64,000 nt of DNA, from positions 116,324 to 180,323 of the forward strand of contig NZ_RWIJ01000005.1 of the NCBI RefSeq assembly GCF_019805165.1, read 5' to 3'. Below are positions 54,235 through 62,260 of this stretch, in pieces (the first letter of the stretch is position 1; every line of letters begins with the position of its first letter). Below the pieces are notes generated by a model. The model searched no databases. It saw only the letters and a list, made by a program, of their open reading frames with translations, and was not told where the DNA came from. Made by a program: the position numbers and the translations under genes. This DNA comes from Azospirillum sp. 412522. Its GTDB lineage: Bacteria > Pseudomonadota > Alphaproteobacteria > Azospirillales > Azospirillaceae.

Positions 54235-56217
54235 TCAGATCGACAGCATCGCGGGTTCGCGCGCCGGGGCCGGTTCGGCGTCGGCGCGCGTCGTCACGAC
54301 GAAATCGTCCATCCGAGGCCGGCGCAGATCGTGCCAGATGCGGGAATTGTGGCGCGGAATGGCGAGAATCACCTTGCCGCTGGCGTGGCGGTAATAGCCA
54401 TGCGCCGTGCCCTTGTTGACCCAGGTGGTGGCGGACAGGCCGTTTTCGACATCCTCGACGAAGGCGCGGCACGCCTCCTCGCTCACCTCGACGGCGGCCA
54501 GATCCTCGTCGATCATCGTCTGGAGCAGCTCGATCACATAATGAACCTGCTGCTCGCTGACCACGGCGTGGTTGGCCACCAGGAAGCTGTACGGGCCGCC
54601 GGTGATGACGAAGTTGGGAAAGCCCGGCACGAGCATGCCTTCATACGAGAAGGGGGCCGGCGTGAAGGCCTCGCGCAAGGTCCGGCCATCGCGTCCGGCA
54701 ATGTCGAACTGGGTGCAGAAATCGAGATGGAAGCCGGTGGCCAGCAGCAGCGCGTCGCATTCGATGCGCGTGCCGTCGGCCAGGATCACCGCGTTCCTGT
54801 CGCACGCGGCAAGCGCCCCCTTCACCAGAGTGACGTTCGGCTTCTTCAGCGTGTCGTAGAATCCGCAATCCAGGATCGGACGCTTGGCGAAGACGGGATA
54901 GGTCGGGGTCAGAGCCTCGACCATCGCCGGGTCGTCGGGGAAATGGCTTTTCAGATAGCCCAGGCACATGTCGCGGATGCCGTCGTTGAGCGGCGAAACC
55001 CCGCCGGTCTTCTCGCGATGCGCGGGGTCGATGGTGACCAGGCCCTTCATGTCCTGGAGGCTGCTCGACAATCCTTGCAGACGCTTCCACTGCGCCACGA
55101 AGGGGATGTTCTCCATGGCCCAGCGTTCGAGCGGATCGACGGGTTCGTGCGCCTGCGGGTTGGGAATGATGTGTTCGGGCTGCCGCTGGATGATTTTCAT
55201 GTCGGCGACGGTGTCGGCCAGAGCGGTGGCCAGCTGCACGCCGCTGCACCCGGTGCCGACCAGCACCACGCGCTTGCCGGTCAGATCGACGCTGTTGTCC
55301 CAGGCCGCCGAATGCAGGACCGGCCCCTCGAAGGCGTCGAGATTCCGAACGTCGGGCAGCTTGGGCCGGTTGTTGGGGCCGACCGCCATGACCAGGACGT
55401 TCGCCTCATAACTCTGCGGCTGGCCGTCCCGCGTCGCCTTGACGGTCCACAGCTTGCGGTCCTCGTCCCATGCGGCGCCGCTCACTCGAGTGTTGAAATC
55501 GATGCGGTCGCGTACCCCGTACTGATCGACTACGCGCTTCAGGTAGGCGAGGAACTCCGGTCCGTTCGGGTAGTATTTCGTCCAGGATGAATTGTGCTCG
55601 AACGAATAGGAATAGACCCGGCTCGGCGTGTCGACCGCCGCGCCCGGATAGGTGTTGACCAGCCAAGTCCCTCCGACTTCGTGCAAGCCCTCGACGATGC
55701 GATAGTCGATGCCGGCCTGTTGCAGCTTGATCGCGGCGTTGATGCCGATCATGCCGGCGCCGACCACCAAAACCTTGAAATCGGCGGGCGGCGTTTTTTG
55801 CGGAACGCGCACACGGGTGTCGGTGGTGAAGCCGGCGTGCTGGAACGCCGGGGCCAGCGACAGTTCCGGCAGGTCCAGGCCCAGAGCCAGCCGGGCCATC
55901 TGGCGGAACAGCGCGGGGTCGAGATCGGGCAGCACCGGCTTACGGGCGTTCCGGACCTCCTTGAGCAACTGTCGGCGGATTTCGTCGGCGATGGTCGTGT
56001 CGGCCTCGTCATGCGCCACCGGACCATCGACGGCGACGAAGGCTTCGCGGGTGCGGTTCTGGGTGCCTTCCAGCGCCGGTCCATAGGTGTGGAGAAGGCT
56101 GCGGTCACCGTTCAGTTGAACGAGGCTGAGCAGGGCGACCACCGGATCCAGTGCGGCGATCGCACGGTCCAGGGGTGAGTCCGGTGGCTGGTGGCCGGTC
56201 AGATCGGTTGCGGGCAT
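54235..56217 (-). CDS. Baeyer-Villiger monooxygenase with N-terminal extension (HAPMO/CPDMO-like)
   Basis: A 660-residue monooxygenase. Residues ~1-145 are a helical extension ('PLDRAIAALDPVVALLSLVQ', 'LLKEVRNARKPVLPDL') of the kind found in 4-hydroxyacetophenone and cyclopentadecanone monooxygenases. The catalytic part has 'VLVVGAGMIGINAAIKLQQA', 'GGTWLVNTYPGAAVDTPSRV', the fingerprint 'FEGPVLHSAAWD' and 'VVLVGTGCSGVQLATAL'. Enzymes of this architecture act on larger cyclic or aryl ketones. It starts the operon BVMO-VOC-HxD protein-BVMO and is divergent from a TetR gene across a 165-bp promoter. Confidence 0.93.
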   Translation of the reverse strand: MPATDLTGHQPPDSPLDRAIAALDPVVALLSLVQLNGDRSLLHTYGPALEGTQNRTREAFVAVDGPVAHDEADTTIADEIRRQLLKEVRNARKPVLPDLDPALFRQMARLALGLDLPELSLAPAFQHAGFTTDTRVRVPQKTPPADFKVLVVGAGMIGINAAIKLQQAGIDYRIVEGLHEVGGTWLVNTYPGAAVDTPSRVYSYSFEHNSSWTKYYPNGPEFLAYLKRVVDQYGVRDRIDFNTRVSGAAWDEDRKLWTVKATRDGQPQSYEANVLVMAVGPNNRPKLPDVRNLDAFEGPVLHSAAWDNSVDLTGKRVVLVGTGCSGVQLATALADTVADMKIIQRQPEHIIPNPQAHEPVDPLERWAMENIPFVAQWKRLQGLSSSLQDMKGLVTIDPAHREKTGGVSPLNDGIRDMCLGYLKSHFPDDPAMVEALTPTYPVFAKRPILDCGFYDTLKKPNVTLVKGALAACDRNAVILADGTRIECDALLLATGFHLDFCTQFDIAGRDGRTLREAFTPAPFSYEGMLVPGFPNFVITGGPYSFLVANHAVVSEQQVHYVIELLQTMIDEDLAAVEVSEEACRAFVEDVENGLSATTWVNKGTAHGYYRHASGKVILAIPRHNSRIWHDLRRPRMDDFVVTTRADAEPAPAREPAMLSI

Positions 56218-56285
56218 AGGCTGTTGTTCCTCCCTGTGCGGTCACGGCGTGCTTGCGCATTGGACATCTCATCGGGTTCCGGTTT

Positions 56286-56306
56286 AATACAACGATGGAT
56301 GTAATT
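56286..56306. promoter_or_regulatory. Operator candidate between BVMO and tetR
   Basis: The sequence 'aatacaacgatggatgtaa' sits at 56286-56304, midway between the divergent starts (56217 and 56383). It contains an imperfect dyad TACA-N8-TGTA, and its first 11 bases recur in the promoter region of the SDR pair (50881-50891, minus strand). It is the natural binding site for the neighbouring TetR protein. Confidence 0.5.
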
Positions 56307-56382
56307 TGGCAAGCTTGCTTCCGCTTGTCCGGGCAGGGTGGGCGCGGCAAGATTGCGGTTCGCATGTGTGGATGTTGGAAAG

Positions 56383-57018
56383 ATGGTGATTATGGAAGCG
56401 GTGCCTGTGCGCAGGGGACGGCCGACGGCGGAGGATGCTCGACAGAAAATGGCGCAAGTTCTGACGGTGGCCTGCGAGCAGTTCAGTGAGCTTGGCTATC
56501 GCGCAGTGACCATGCGCGACGTCGCGGACAAGGCTCAGGTTTCGACACGGACTCTGTACAACCGCTATGCCGATAAGCTCAGCCTGTTTTCGGCCTGTCT
56601 CGACCATGGTGCCGCCGCGTTTCCCCGCATTGATCCCGCGCCCGGTGACCCTGTGGATGAGGTGCTTCGACGCTACGCCGTGGAGGTCGTGAAGACGCTC
56701 TCCACCGAATCGAGTGTCCGCCTGGGCATGCTGGTCTATCGCGAAGGCGGTGATTTCCCGGAACTGCTGCGTGCCGCCGAAGCCAACCAGAACAGCTATC
56801 TGGTTCAGCCACTCTCCGCCTTCTTGCGGAGAGTTGGTCTGGCGCGTTCGGATGGGGATGAGCCGGCGAAGATTTTTCTCGCCATGGCTTTGTCCGAATG
56901 GCAACGGCGCGTCACCTTCCGATGGCCGATGCCGAACGACCAGGAGATCGATTGTCACGCCGCACTGGCCGTAGAAATTTTCCTATACGGAAGAAAGGCG
57001 ACAAACTTCGCTGTTTAG
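56383..57018 (+). CDS. TetR family transcriptional regulator (second copy)
   Basis: A 211-residue regulator: 'RRGRPTAEDARQKMAQVLTV' then the helix-turn-helix 'AVTMRDVADKAQVSTRTLYN' with 'RYADKLSLFSACL', followed by a helical ligand domain. I start it at ATG 56383; an ATG three codons later is equally possible. It is divergent from the BVMO operon and most likely represses it. The IS5 element inserted exactly at its stop codon (tag at 57016-57018), but the ttag target duplication preserves the reading frame end, so the protein is intact. Confidence 0.92.
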   Translation: MVIMEAVPVRRGRPTAEDARQKMAQVLTVACEQFSELGYRAVTMRDVADKAQVSTRTLYNRYADKLSLFSACLDHGAAAFPRIDPAPGDPVDEVLRRYAVEVVKTLSTESSVRLGMLVYREGGDFPELLRAAEANQNSYLVQPLSAFLRRVGLARSDGDEPAKIFLAMALSEWQRRVTFRWPMPNDQEIDCHAALAVEIFLYGRKATNFAV

Positions 57019-58360
57019 CAGGCCGCCGAAAAACGAACATATTTTAGCTCTTTGGCTCTGCTGAGGCTTGAGAATGGCGCTTTCAACGCCCGTTTTTGTC
57101 AGAATGGAGCGCCTTTTCGCGCTCCGAGACGCCCGGAGCCGCCGTTGAGGCGGAGTCCGGGCGTGATTATGCCGCCGCCAGCAGCTTGGGCAGGCGGATC
57201 AGGTTGTAGGCGGTAGCGGTCAGGGTGAACATCCAGCCGACGCGGGCCGTGCCGCGATGGCGGGTCTTGCGCAAGCCAGCTCCCTTGATCCAGCCGAACA
57301 CCTCCTCAATCCGTTTGCGGATGCGCAAGGACACGGCATAGCCAGGGTGGCGGGTGGTCCGGCCGTCGATCGCCGAGCGGCGGTTGCTTGTGTTCTGCGC
57401 GACGTGCGGGGCGGCGCCCAACTCGCGCAGGTTCGCCACAAAATCCTTGGTGTCGTAAGCCTTGTCGGCGCCCACCGTGATGCGGTGGCGGCCGGGAATG
57501 GCCTCGACCATGGACACCGCCGCCTCGCGTTCGGCCAAGCCGGTGGCTGCCGTCAGCCGAACATCCACCACCAGGGCGTTCCGGTTCTCCATCAGGGCGT
57601 GGCCCATGAAGGCCAGCTTCGCCGGCTGCCCGTTGCCCTTGCGGTACAGCCGCGCTTCGGGATCGCTGGTCGATGCATGGGTCTCGTTGGACCACTTCTC
57701 ACCATGGAAGTCGCGGTCGCCGTTGCGTCCCGGACCCGGCGGCTCGCCGCTGCCATCTTTGGGCCGGAAGCTCTTCACCGACGCCCCGTTCGCCATCGGG
57801 CTTGAACCGGTGGCGCCTCGATGGCTCACCGATCAACGTTACGTCCACCGAGAAATGCTCGTCCGACAGCAGCGCCTTGACCTTCGGCTGGCCAAGCACG
57901 GTGGCCAGGAACTTGGCAGCCACATCGCCGGCCAGCAGGCGCTCACGGTTCTTGGTGAACACCGTAACGTCCCACACCGGGGCGTCCATCGACAAGCCGA
58001 CGAACCAGCGGAACAGCAGGTTGTAGTCGAGCTGTTCCATCAGTTGGCGTTCCGAGCGAACCGAGTAGAAGGCCTGGAGCAGCAGCGCCCGCAGCAGCTT
58101 CTCCGGCGGGATCGACGGTCGACCGATCGTCGAGTACAGCCCCTCGAATGCCGGCGACATCACCTCCAGCGCTTCATCAACAATGGCACGGATCGGTCGT
58201 AGAGGATGGCTCGCCGGAACACGGGCCTCACAGCTCACATAGCTGAACAACCCCTCGCTGTGGTCGTCTGATCCCCGCATCGTCCCCACACCCGCCGCTT
58301 TCTCTGCCACCGGAGAGAATCACGACCGGCAGGCAGGGCATAGCCTTTTTCCGCATCCTG
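57019..58360 (-). mobile_element. IS5-family insertion sequence (1342 bp), transposase frame broken
   Basis: The element is bounded by imperfect terminal inverted repeats starting 'caggccgccgaaaaacg' at 57019 and, on the other strand, 'caggatgcggaaaaagg' at 58360. It is flanked by the direct repeat ttag (57015-57018 and 58361-58364), a 4-bp target duplication. It abuts the IS701 element, which was inserted at the right-hand ttag. The transposase frame inside is disrupted. Confidence 0.82.
57167..58310 (-). pseudogene. IS5-family transposase, frameshifted by a ~37-bp insertion
   Basis: The N-terminal part (58310 to ~57830) reads 'LFSYVSCEARVPASHPLRPI', 'KLLRALLLQAFYSVRSERQL' and 'LLSDEHFSVDVTLI' (first catalytic Asp). 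The C-terminal part (from ~57790 to 57167), in another frame, reads 'ASVKSFRPKDGSGEPP', 'HRITVGADKAYDTKDF' and 'IEEVFGWIKGAGLRKTRHRG' (catalytic Glu). In intact relatives the two join as 'VDGTLIEAWASMKSF'. Here about 37 extra bases lie between them near 57787-57829 and shift the frame. Not expected to make active transposase. Confidence 0.85.
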
Positions 58361-58364
58361 TTAG

Positions 58365-59867
58365 TTCTACTGTGTCATAAAGTACGCAATTGATGGCAGC
58401 ATGGACATCGTTGGAGGGTTCTTGCGAGCATTCTGGCGATTGCGATGCGCAGGGTGGCGATGGACGTCGGGACGTGGCGCTCAGGGCGCAGCGGCGGCCC
58501 CGCGGGGTCGGAAGCTTTCGGGAAGGTCAGGCGCTTGGAGGCGCCCGGAGCGAGGTGGTTCTGAGGGGGGAATCGCCGCCCGTTCCCTGATCAGGAATCC
58601 ATAGGCGGCGATGCACAGCGTCGCATGATGGTGGAATCCGCGCCAACCCCGGCCCTCATAATGGCCGAGGCCGAGTTCCTGTTTGAGTTCGAGGTAATCG
58701 CGTTCGATGCGCCACCGCAATTTGGCGGTCTCCACCAAGGCGTCGAGCGACCTTGTCTCCGGCAGCGTGGACAACCAGAACTTGGTCGGCTTCTCTTCGT
58801 CCTCGGGCCATTCGATCAGCAGCCACTCCTCCGGGCGACGCTCCGCCCGCTCCTCGTCGCGGTGCGCGGCGTGAACGCGAACGGCGGCGAAACGGGAGGC
58901 CAGCGGCGCGTTCGTGCCTTCCCGCCACGTCACGGAGCGCCAAGCCTCCGGCGCCAACCCTTCGGCCAGAGCCTTTACCGAGATCGGTTCATGTCCAGGG
59001 GCGCGGCGCAGGAGCTTCGGCGGCCGCCCCTTGCCGCTCCACGGCTTGGGCGGCAGTGGTTCCACACCGGGCGGCCAGACGGTCAGCGAGGACTGGACGC
59101 CGGCGACGTAAGTCAGCCCCAGCGCGGTCACGCCTTCGCGCAGGGCGGTGTCGTTGCCGTAGCCTGCGTCCATCAGGACCACGCCCGGCGGCAACCCCGC
59201 CGCCATGGCCGTGCGGATCTGGTCCAGCGCGATGTCGGGCTTGGTCTGGAAGAGGACCTCGTCCGGGACGCCGGTCCGCGCCCGGCGCTCCGCGTCGCCG
59301 GCCCATGTCTCCGGTAGGTACAGCCGGAAGGCGACGGGAAGGCTGGCGTGGTCGGTTGCCAGCGACAGTGACACGGCGACTTGGCAATTGTCCTGCTTGC
59401 CGATCTGGCCGCAGTACTGGCGCGTCACGCCAACGGAATGGCGCCCCTTCTTCGGCATGCCGGTATCGTCGATGATCCAGGCGCGGATTGGGCCACGTTT
59501 CAACAGCGCCGGCAAAACCAGATCGCGCACCCCGGCCAGCACAGCGGCATCGTCCCAGGCCGCCTTGGCAACAAAATGGTGCAAGGACTGATGGGCGGCA
59601 CCGACACGTCCCGGCTCCACCCGCGCGGCCATCGGCTCGACGCTCTTGCGATCGCCTGGAAGGATCAATCCGGTGCAATAGGCACGAAACGGCGCCCCGC
59701 GATCAGCGTGACCCAAAGCCGGCGCCAGGCGCTCGACATACGCCGCGAACCGTGATTCGATGCCGTCCGCGGCGCCAAGGGGAGCCATACCGCCTCTCTG
59801 AACGAAACATGAATTCCTTTATTATAACGAAACTGTGTCACATTCCAAGATTTATGACACAGTAGAA
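58365..59867 (-). mobile_element. Complete IS701-family insertion sequence (1503 bp)
   Basis: Perfect 17-bp terminal inverted repeats 'ttctactgtgtcataaa' lie at 58365-58381 and (complement) 59851-59867. They are flanked by the 4-bp direct repeat ttag (58361-58364 and 59868-59871), in keeping with the TNAR target of IS701-type elements. The single transposase gene is intact. It sits directly on the target duplication of the IS5 element, so it arrived later. Confidence 0.93.
58481..59788 (-). CDS. IS701-family transposase
   Basis: A 435-residue DDE transposase. Catalytic segments are 'IRAWIIDDTGMPKKGRHSVG' (first Asp), 'GVVLMDAGYGNDTALREG' (second Asp), and the Glu region in 'LRWRIERDYLELKQELGLGH'. 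'VGVTRQYCGQIGKQDNCQVA' is characteristic of the family. The C-terminal ~40 residues after 'CIAAYGFLIRERA' are proline/serine-rich. Full length and uninterrupted, so it is possibly active. Confidence 0.94.
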   Translation of the reverse strand: MAPLGAADGIESRFAAYVERLAPALGHADRGAPFRAYCTGLILPGDRKSVEPMAARVEPGRVGAAHQSLHHFVAKAAWDDAAVLAGVRDLVLPALLKRGPIRAWIIDDTGMPKKGRHSVGVTRQYCGQIGKQDNCQVAVSLSLATDHASLPVAFRLYLPETWAGDAERRARTGVPDEVLFQTKPDIALDQIRTAMAAGLPPGVVLMDAGYGNDTALREGVTALGLTYVAGVQSSLTVWPPGVEPLPPKPWSGKGRPPKLLRRAPGHEPISVKALAEGLAPEAWRSVTWREGTNAPLASRFAAVRVHAAHRDEERAERRPEEWLLIEWPEDEEKPTKFWLSTLPETRSLDALVETAKLRWRIERDYLELKQELGLGHYEGRGWRGFHHHATLCIAAYGFLIRERAAIPPSEPPRSGRLQAPDLPESFRPRGAAAAP

Positions 59868-60287
59868 TTAGTGCGGCTTGATGCCCAAGCTGGTGCCCAT
59901 TCCCGGTTGCCCATCGATCACCTATAATCAGAAGAACTGCGGCGGAAGTGGCTTTCTGAGCGGTCGTGACGAGGCGGGTGGACGGGGGTTTAGAATCCTA
60001 GTCCCGCCAAATAAGTTCCCAAATATCGCGTTCGGATTGATCGCTCCATTGCGCTTTGTCGCACTTTTTACATGAGAGAATAATTGAAGAGCATTTCTCC
60101 CTGTAAGAATGAAGGAATAGATCTTCTCCGTTTTTCTCGCCATTTCTCCTAACAGCACGGCAACCTGTGATTGGTGATGATGGATACCAGCAGATTTTGC
60201 TGGTACATCCACTTGCGGTAAGTGCGTTTTGTCGTGAACCCAGCTGGATTCACCGGGGACTGATTTGATGAAGGGGCGGTCCATTCT
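59868..60287. other. 420-bp non-coding region between IS701 and the serine recombinase
   Basis: No gene is seen; A/T content is higher than in its surroundings. A perfect eight-base stem with five-base loop, 'taccagca gattt tgctggta', stands at 60185-60205, 83 bp past the recombinase stop, as terminator or recombination-site candidate. At 59941-60008 a tRNA-like stretch with matching 'ggcgg'/'ccgcc' ends and a T-arm-like 'ggtttagaatcc' is visible but lacks an anticodon arm. Confidence 0.5.
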
Positions 60288-61913
60288 TCAACGCGGAACG
60301 CGTGTTCGGTAAAGGCCAAATCCTGCCCCCGCAACCAACGACAGTTGGCAGCCCGCCTCCAACGAGGCGGGCTGTCGGCGTTTCGGGTCCGCCTCTGTGC
60401 ACGCCTCCAGGATTGCCAGCAGGTCGCCATGAAGCTGCGCCTCCAGCCCGGCGCCCGAGGGGCAGGGCGACAGTACGACGCGGTCGACCATGGACCGGAT
60501 CATCTCCATCGCGGCCATCCCCTCGTCGCCGTCGCCGAGCACGGACTCGAGCGCCGCGATCTTCCGCCGGTACAGCTCCGGCAGGTTGGCCGGCAGCAGC
60601 ATCTCCGGCGCCTCCGTCCCTAGGGCGCCGATCTCGGCGGCGAGCGTGGCACGCTCGGCCTCCAGGATCGACGCGATCTTCCGGTCGATGCCGGCGAGGG
60701 CGCGCTCCTGGTCGCCGCGCTGATTCCGCGCCTCGGCTTGGTCACGCCGTTGCGCCACGACCATTTCCTCAATAAAGGCGGCAACCACGTCGGCGCCGAG
60801 CAGGCGCTCCTTCAGCCCGGTAAGAACACGGCCCTCGATCGCCTGCCGGGTGATGGTGCGGTCGTTCGGGCAGGTGCCGGAATTCCGGTGGCCGGCGCAA
60901 CCGTAGCGGTCCTTGCCCATGATGGTGTAGCAGCCGCCGCAGACGCCGCACACCAGCACGCCGGACAGAAGGAAGCGCCGCCGATGCACGCGGTTCAGAG
61001 CGTTGCCCTGCTCATCCCGACCGATCTCGGTGGCAACCGCCTCTTGTCGCGCCTTGACGCGGTTCCACAGAACGTCGTCGATGATGCGCAGCTCGGGGAC
61101 TTCGACAATCTCCCGCTTTGCCTGAGGGTTGATGCGGGCGACGCGCTTGCCGGTGCCCGGATCCTTGACGAACTCGCAACGTCCCCATTCCAGAACGCCG
61201 GCATAGTTGGCGTTGTTGAGGATGCCGGTTCCGCGGGCGACCTGTCCGCGGATCGTGGTATCGACCCATCTCCTCCCCCTGGGACCTGCAACGTTCTCGT
61301 CGTTCAACAGGCGGGCGATGGCGCGGGGGCTCATGCCGTCGGCGTACAGCGTGAAGATGCGGCGGACAACGGCGGCTTCGTCCGCATTGATGCGGCGGTA
61401 CCCGCCACCTGCCTTGTCGCCGTCGACGACGTCGTATCCATAGGCTTTGCCGCCGGGAATACGTCCCTCCTTGGCGAGGCCGAGATGGCTGCGTCGGGTC
61501 TTCTGGCCGATCTCCTTGAGCTGCACCTGTGCCATCATGCCCATGATGGCGACGTGGATCGTGGTGATCTCGCCGACGTGCGGCGTGTACAACTTCAAAT
61601 TGTAGAAGCTAAGGTGGTCATAAAGATCCGAGGTGTCCGCCAACCGTCGGCCCAGACGGTCGACGGCTTCGGACACCACGACATCGAAGCGGCGGCGCCC
61701 GGCATCATCCACCAGCTTCAGAAAGCCCAGGCGGTGCCGGGAGGCGCCGCTGATCGCCGCGTCCGTGTAGGTATCGACAACCTCCCAGCCCTGCTGGACG
61801 GCGTAACGCCGGCACAGCTCGATCTGGTCGGCGATCGATTCCTGGCGCTGCTTGTCGGTCGAGTAGCGGGCGTAGATCACGGCACGGAGTCGGGGGTGGT
61901 GGAGGACGGTCAT
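60288..61913 (-). CDS. Large serine recombinase (site-specific integrase/resolvase family)
   Basis: A 541-residue recombinase. The catalytic resolvase domain opens 'RAVIYARYSTDKQRQESIAD' with nucleophile Ser18, and continues 'YTDAAISGASRHRLGFLKLV' and 'VSEAVDRLGRRLADTSDLYD' (Arg residues of the active site). Then come the recombinase domain ('IPGGKAYGYDVVDGD', 'GILNNANYAGVLEWGRCEFV'), a zinc ribbon ('LSGVLVCGVCGGCYTIMGKD', 'CAGHRNSGTCPND') and a coiled-coil C-terminus. Such proteins integrate or excise mobile DNA at att sites. The start overlaps the stop of the upstream small membrane protein gene (ATGA), indicating translational coupling. No attL/attR pair was identified. Confidence 0.94.
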   Translation of the reverse strand: MTVLHHPRLRAVIYARYSTDKQRQESIADQIELCRRYAVQQGWEVVDTYTDAAISGASRHRLGFLKLVDDAGRRRFDVVVSEAVDRLGRRLADTSDLYDHLSFYNLKLYTPHVGEITTIHVAIMGMMAQVQLKEIGQKTRRSHLGLAKEGRIPGGKAYGYDVVDGDKAGGGYRRINADEAAVVRRIFTLYADGMSPRAIARLLNDENVAGPRGRRWVDTTIRGQVARGTGILNNANYAGVLEWGRCEFVKDPGTGKRVARINPQAKREIVEVPELRIIDDVLWNRVKARQEAVATEIGRDEQGNALNRVHRRRFLLSGVLVCGVCGGCYTIMGKDRYGCAGHRNSGTCPNDRTITRQAIEGRVLTGLKERLLGADVVAAFIEEMVVAQRRDQAEARNQRGDQERALAGIDRKIASILEAERATLAAEIGALGTEAPEMLLPANLPELYRRKIAALESVLGDGDEGMAAMEMIRSMVDRVVLSPCPSGAGLEAQLHGDLLAILEACTEADPKRRQPASLEAGCQLSLVAGAGFGLYRTRVPR

Positions 61914-62179
61914 CGCAGGGCCTTCAGGGAGAACGCGAACAAGGCGGCGAGAAGAACAAGGGCGAGGCCGGCAGCGAACGTCATGAAGCCGGCCTGGGAC
62001 GGGCGCCGGCGCATCTCATGGCGCGCCAGAATGCGGGCCAATCCGAGCAGCTTCTCGAGCGGAACGGTCCGCTGCTCCTGCTGGGGAGGCTGGACAGCGG
62101 GCGTCGTCGTCGCGGCGGTGGAGTCGGTGGAGTCGGTGGAGTGGGGCACGGGTGGAAAGTCCATTGTGGGAGCGGCCAT
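61910..62179 (-). CDS. Small tail-anchored membrane protein
   Basis: An 89-residue protein from the ATG at 62179 ('MAAPTMDFPPVPHSTDSTDS'). A low-complexity Ser/Thr/Asp and Pro/Gln stretch is followed by a basic 'ARILARHEMRRRPSQ' and one C-terminal hydrophobic helix 'FMTFAAGLALVLLAALFAFS'. An ATG twelve codons upstream is possible. The gene overlaps the recombinase start by four bases. I do not recognise a family; it is likely an element-borne accessory protein. Confidence 0.6.
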   Translation of the reverse strand: MAAPTMDFPPVPHSTDSTDSTAATTTPAVQPPQQEQRTVPLEKLLGLARILARHEMRRRPSQAGFMTFAAGLALVLLAALFAFSLKALR

Positions 62180-62260
62180 GACGATATGGTCCGATGGCGG
62201 CAGGAGCGGAAACACAGGGGCAGATCGGCGTCACCGACGCCAACCCGGTCATCGGTGCGG

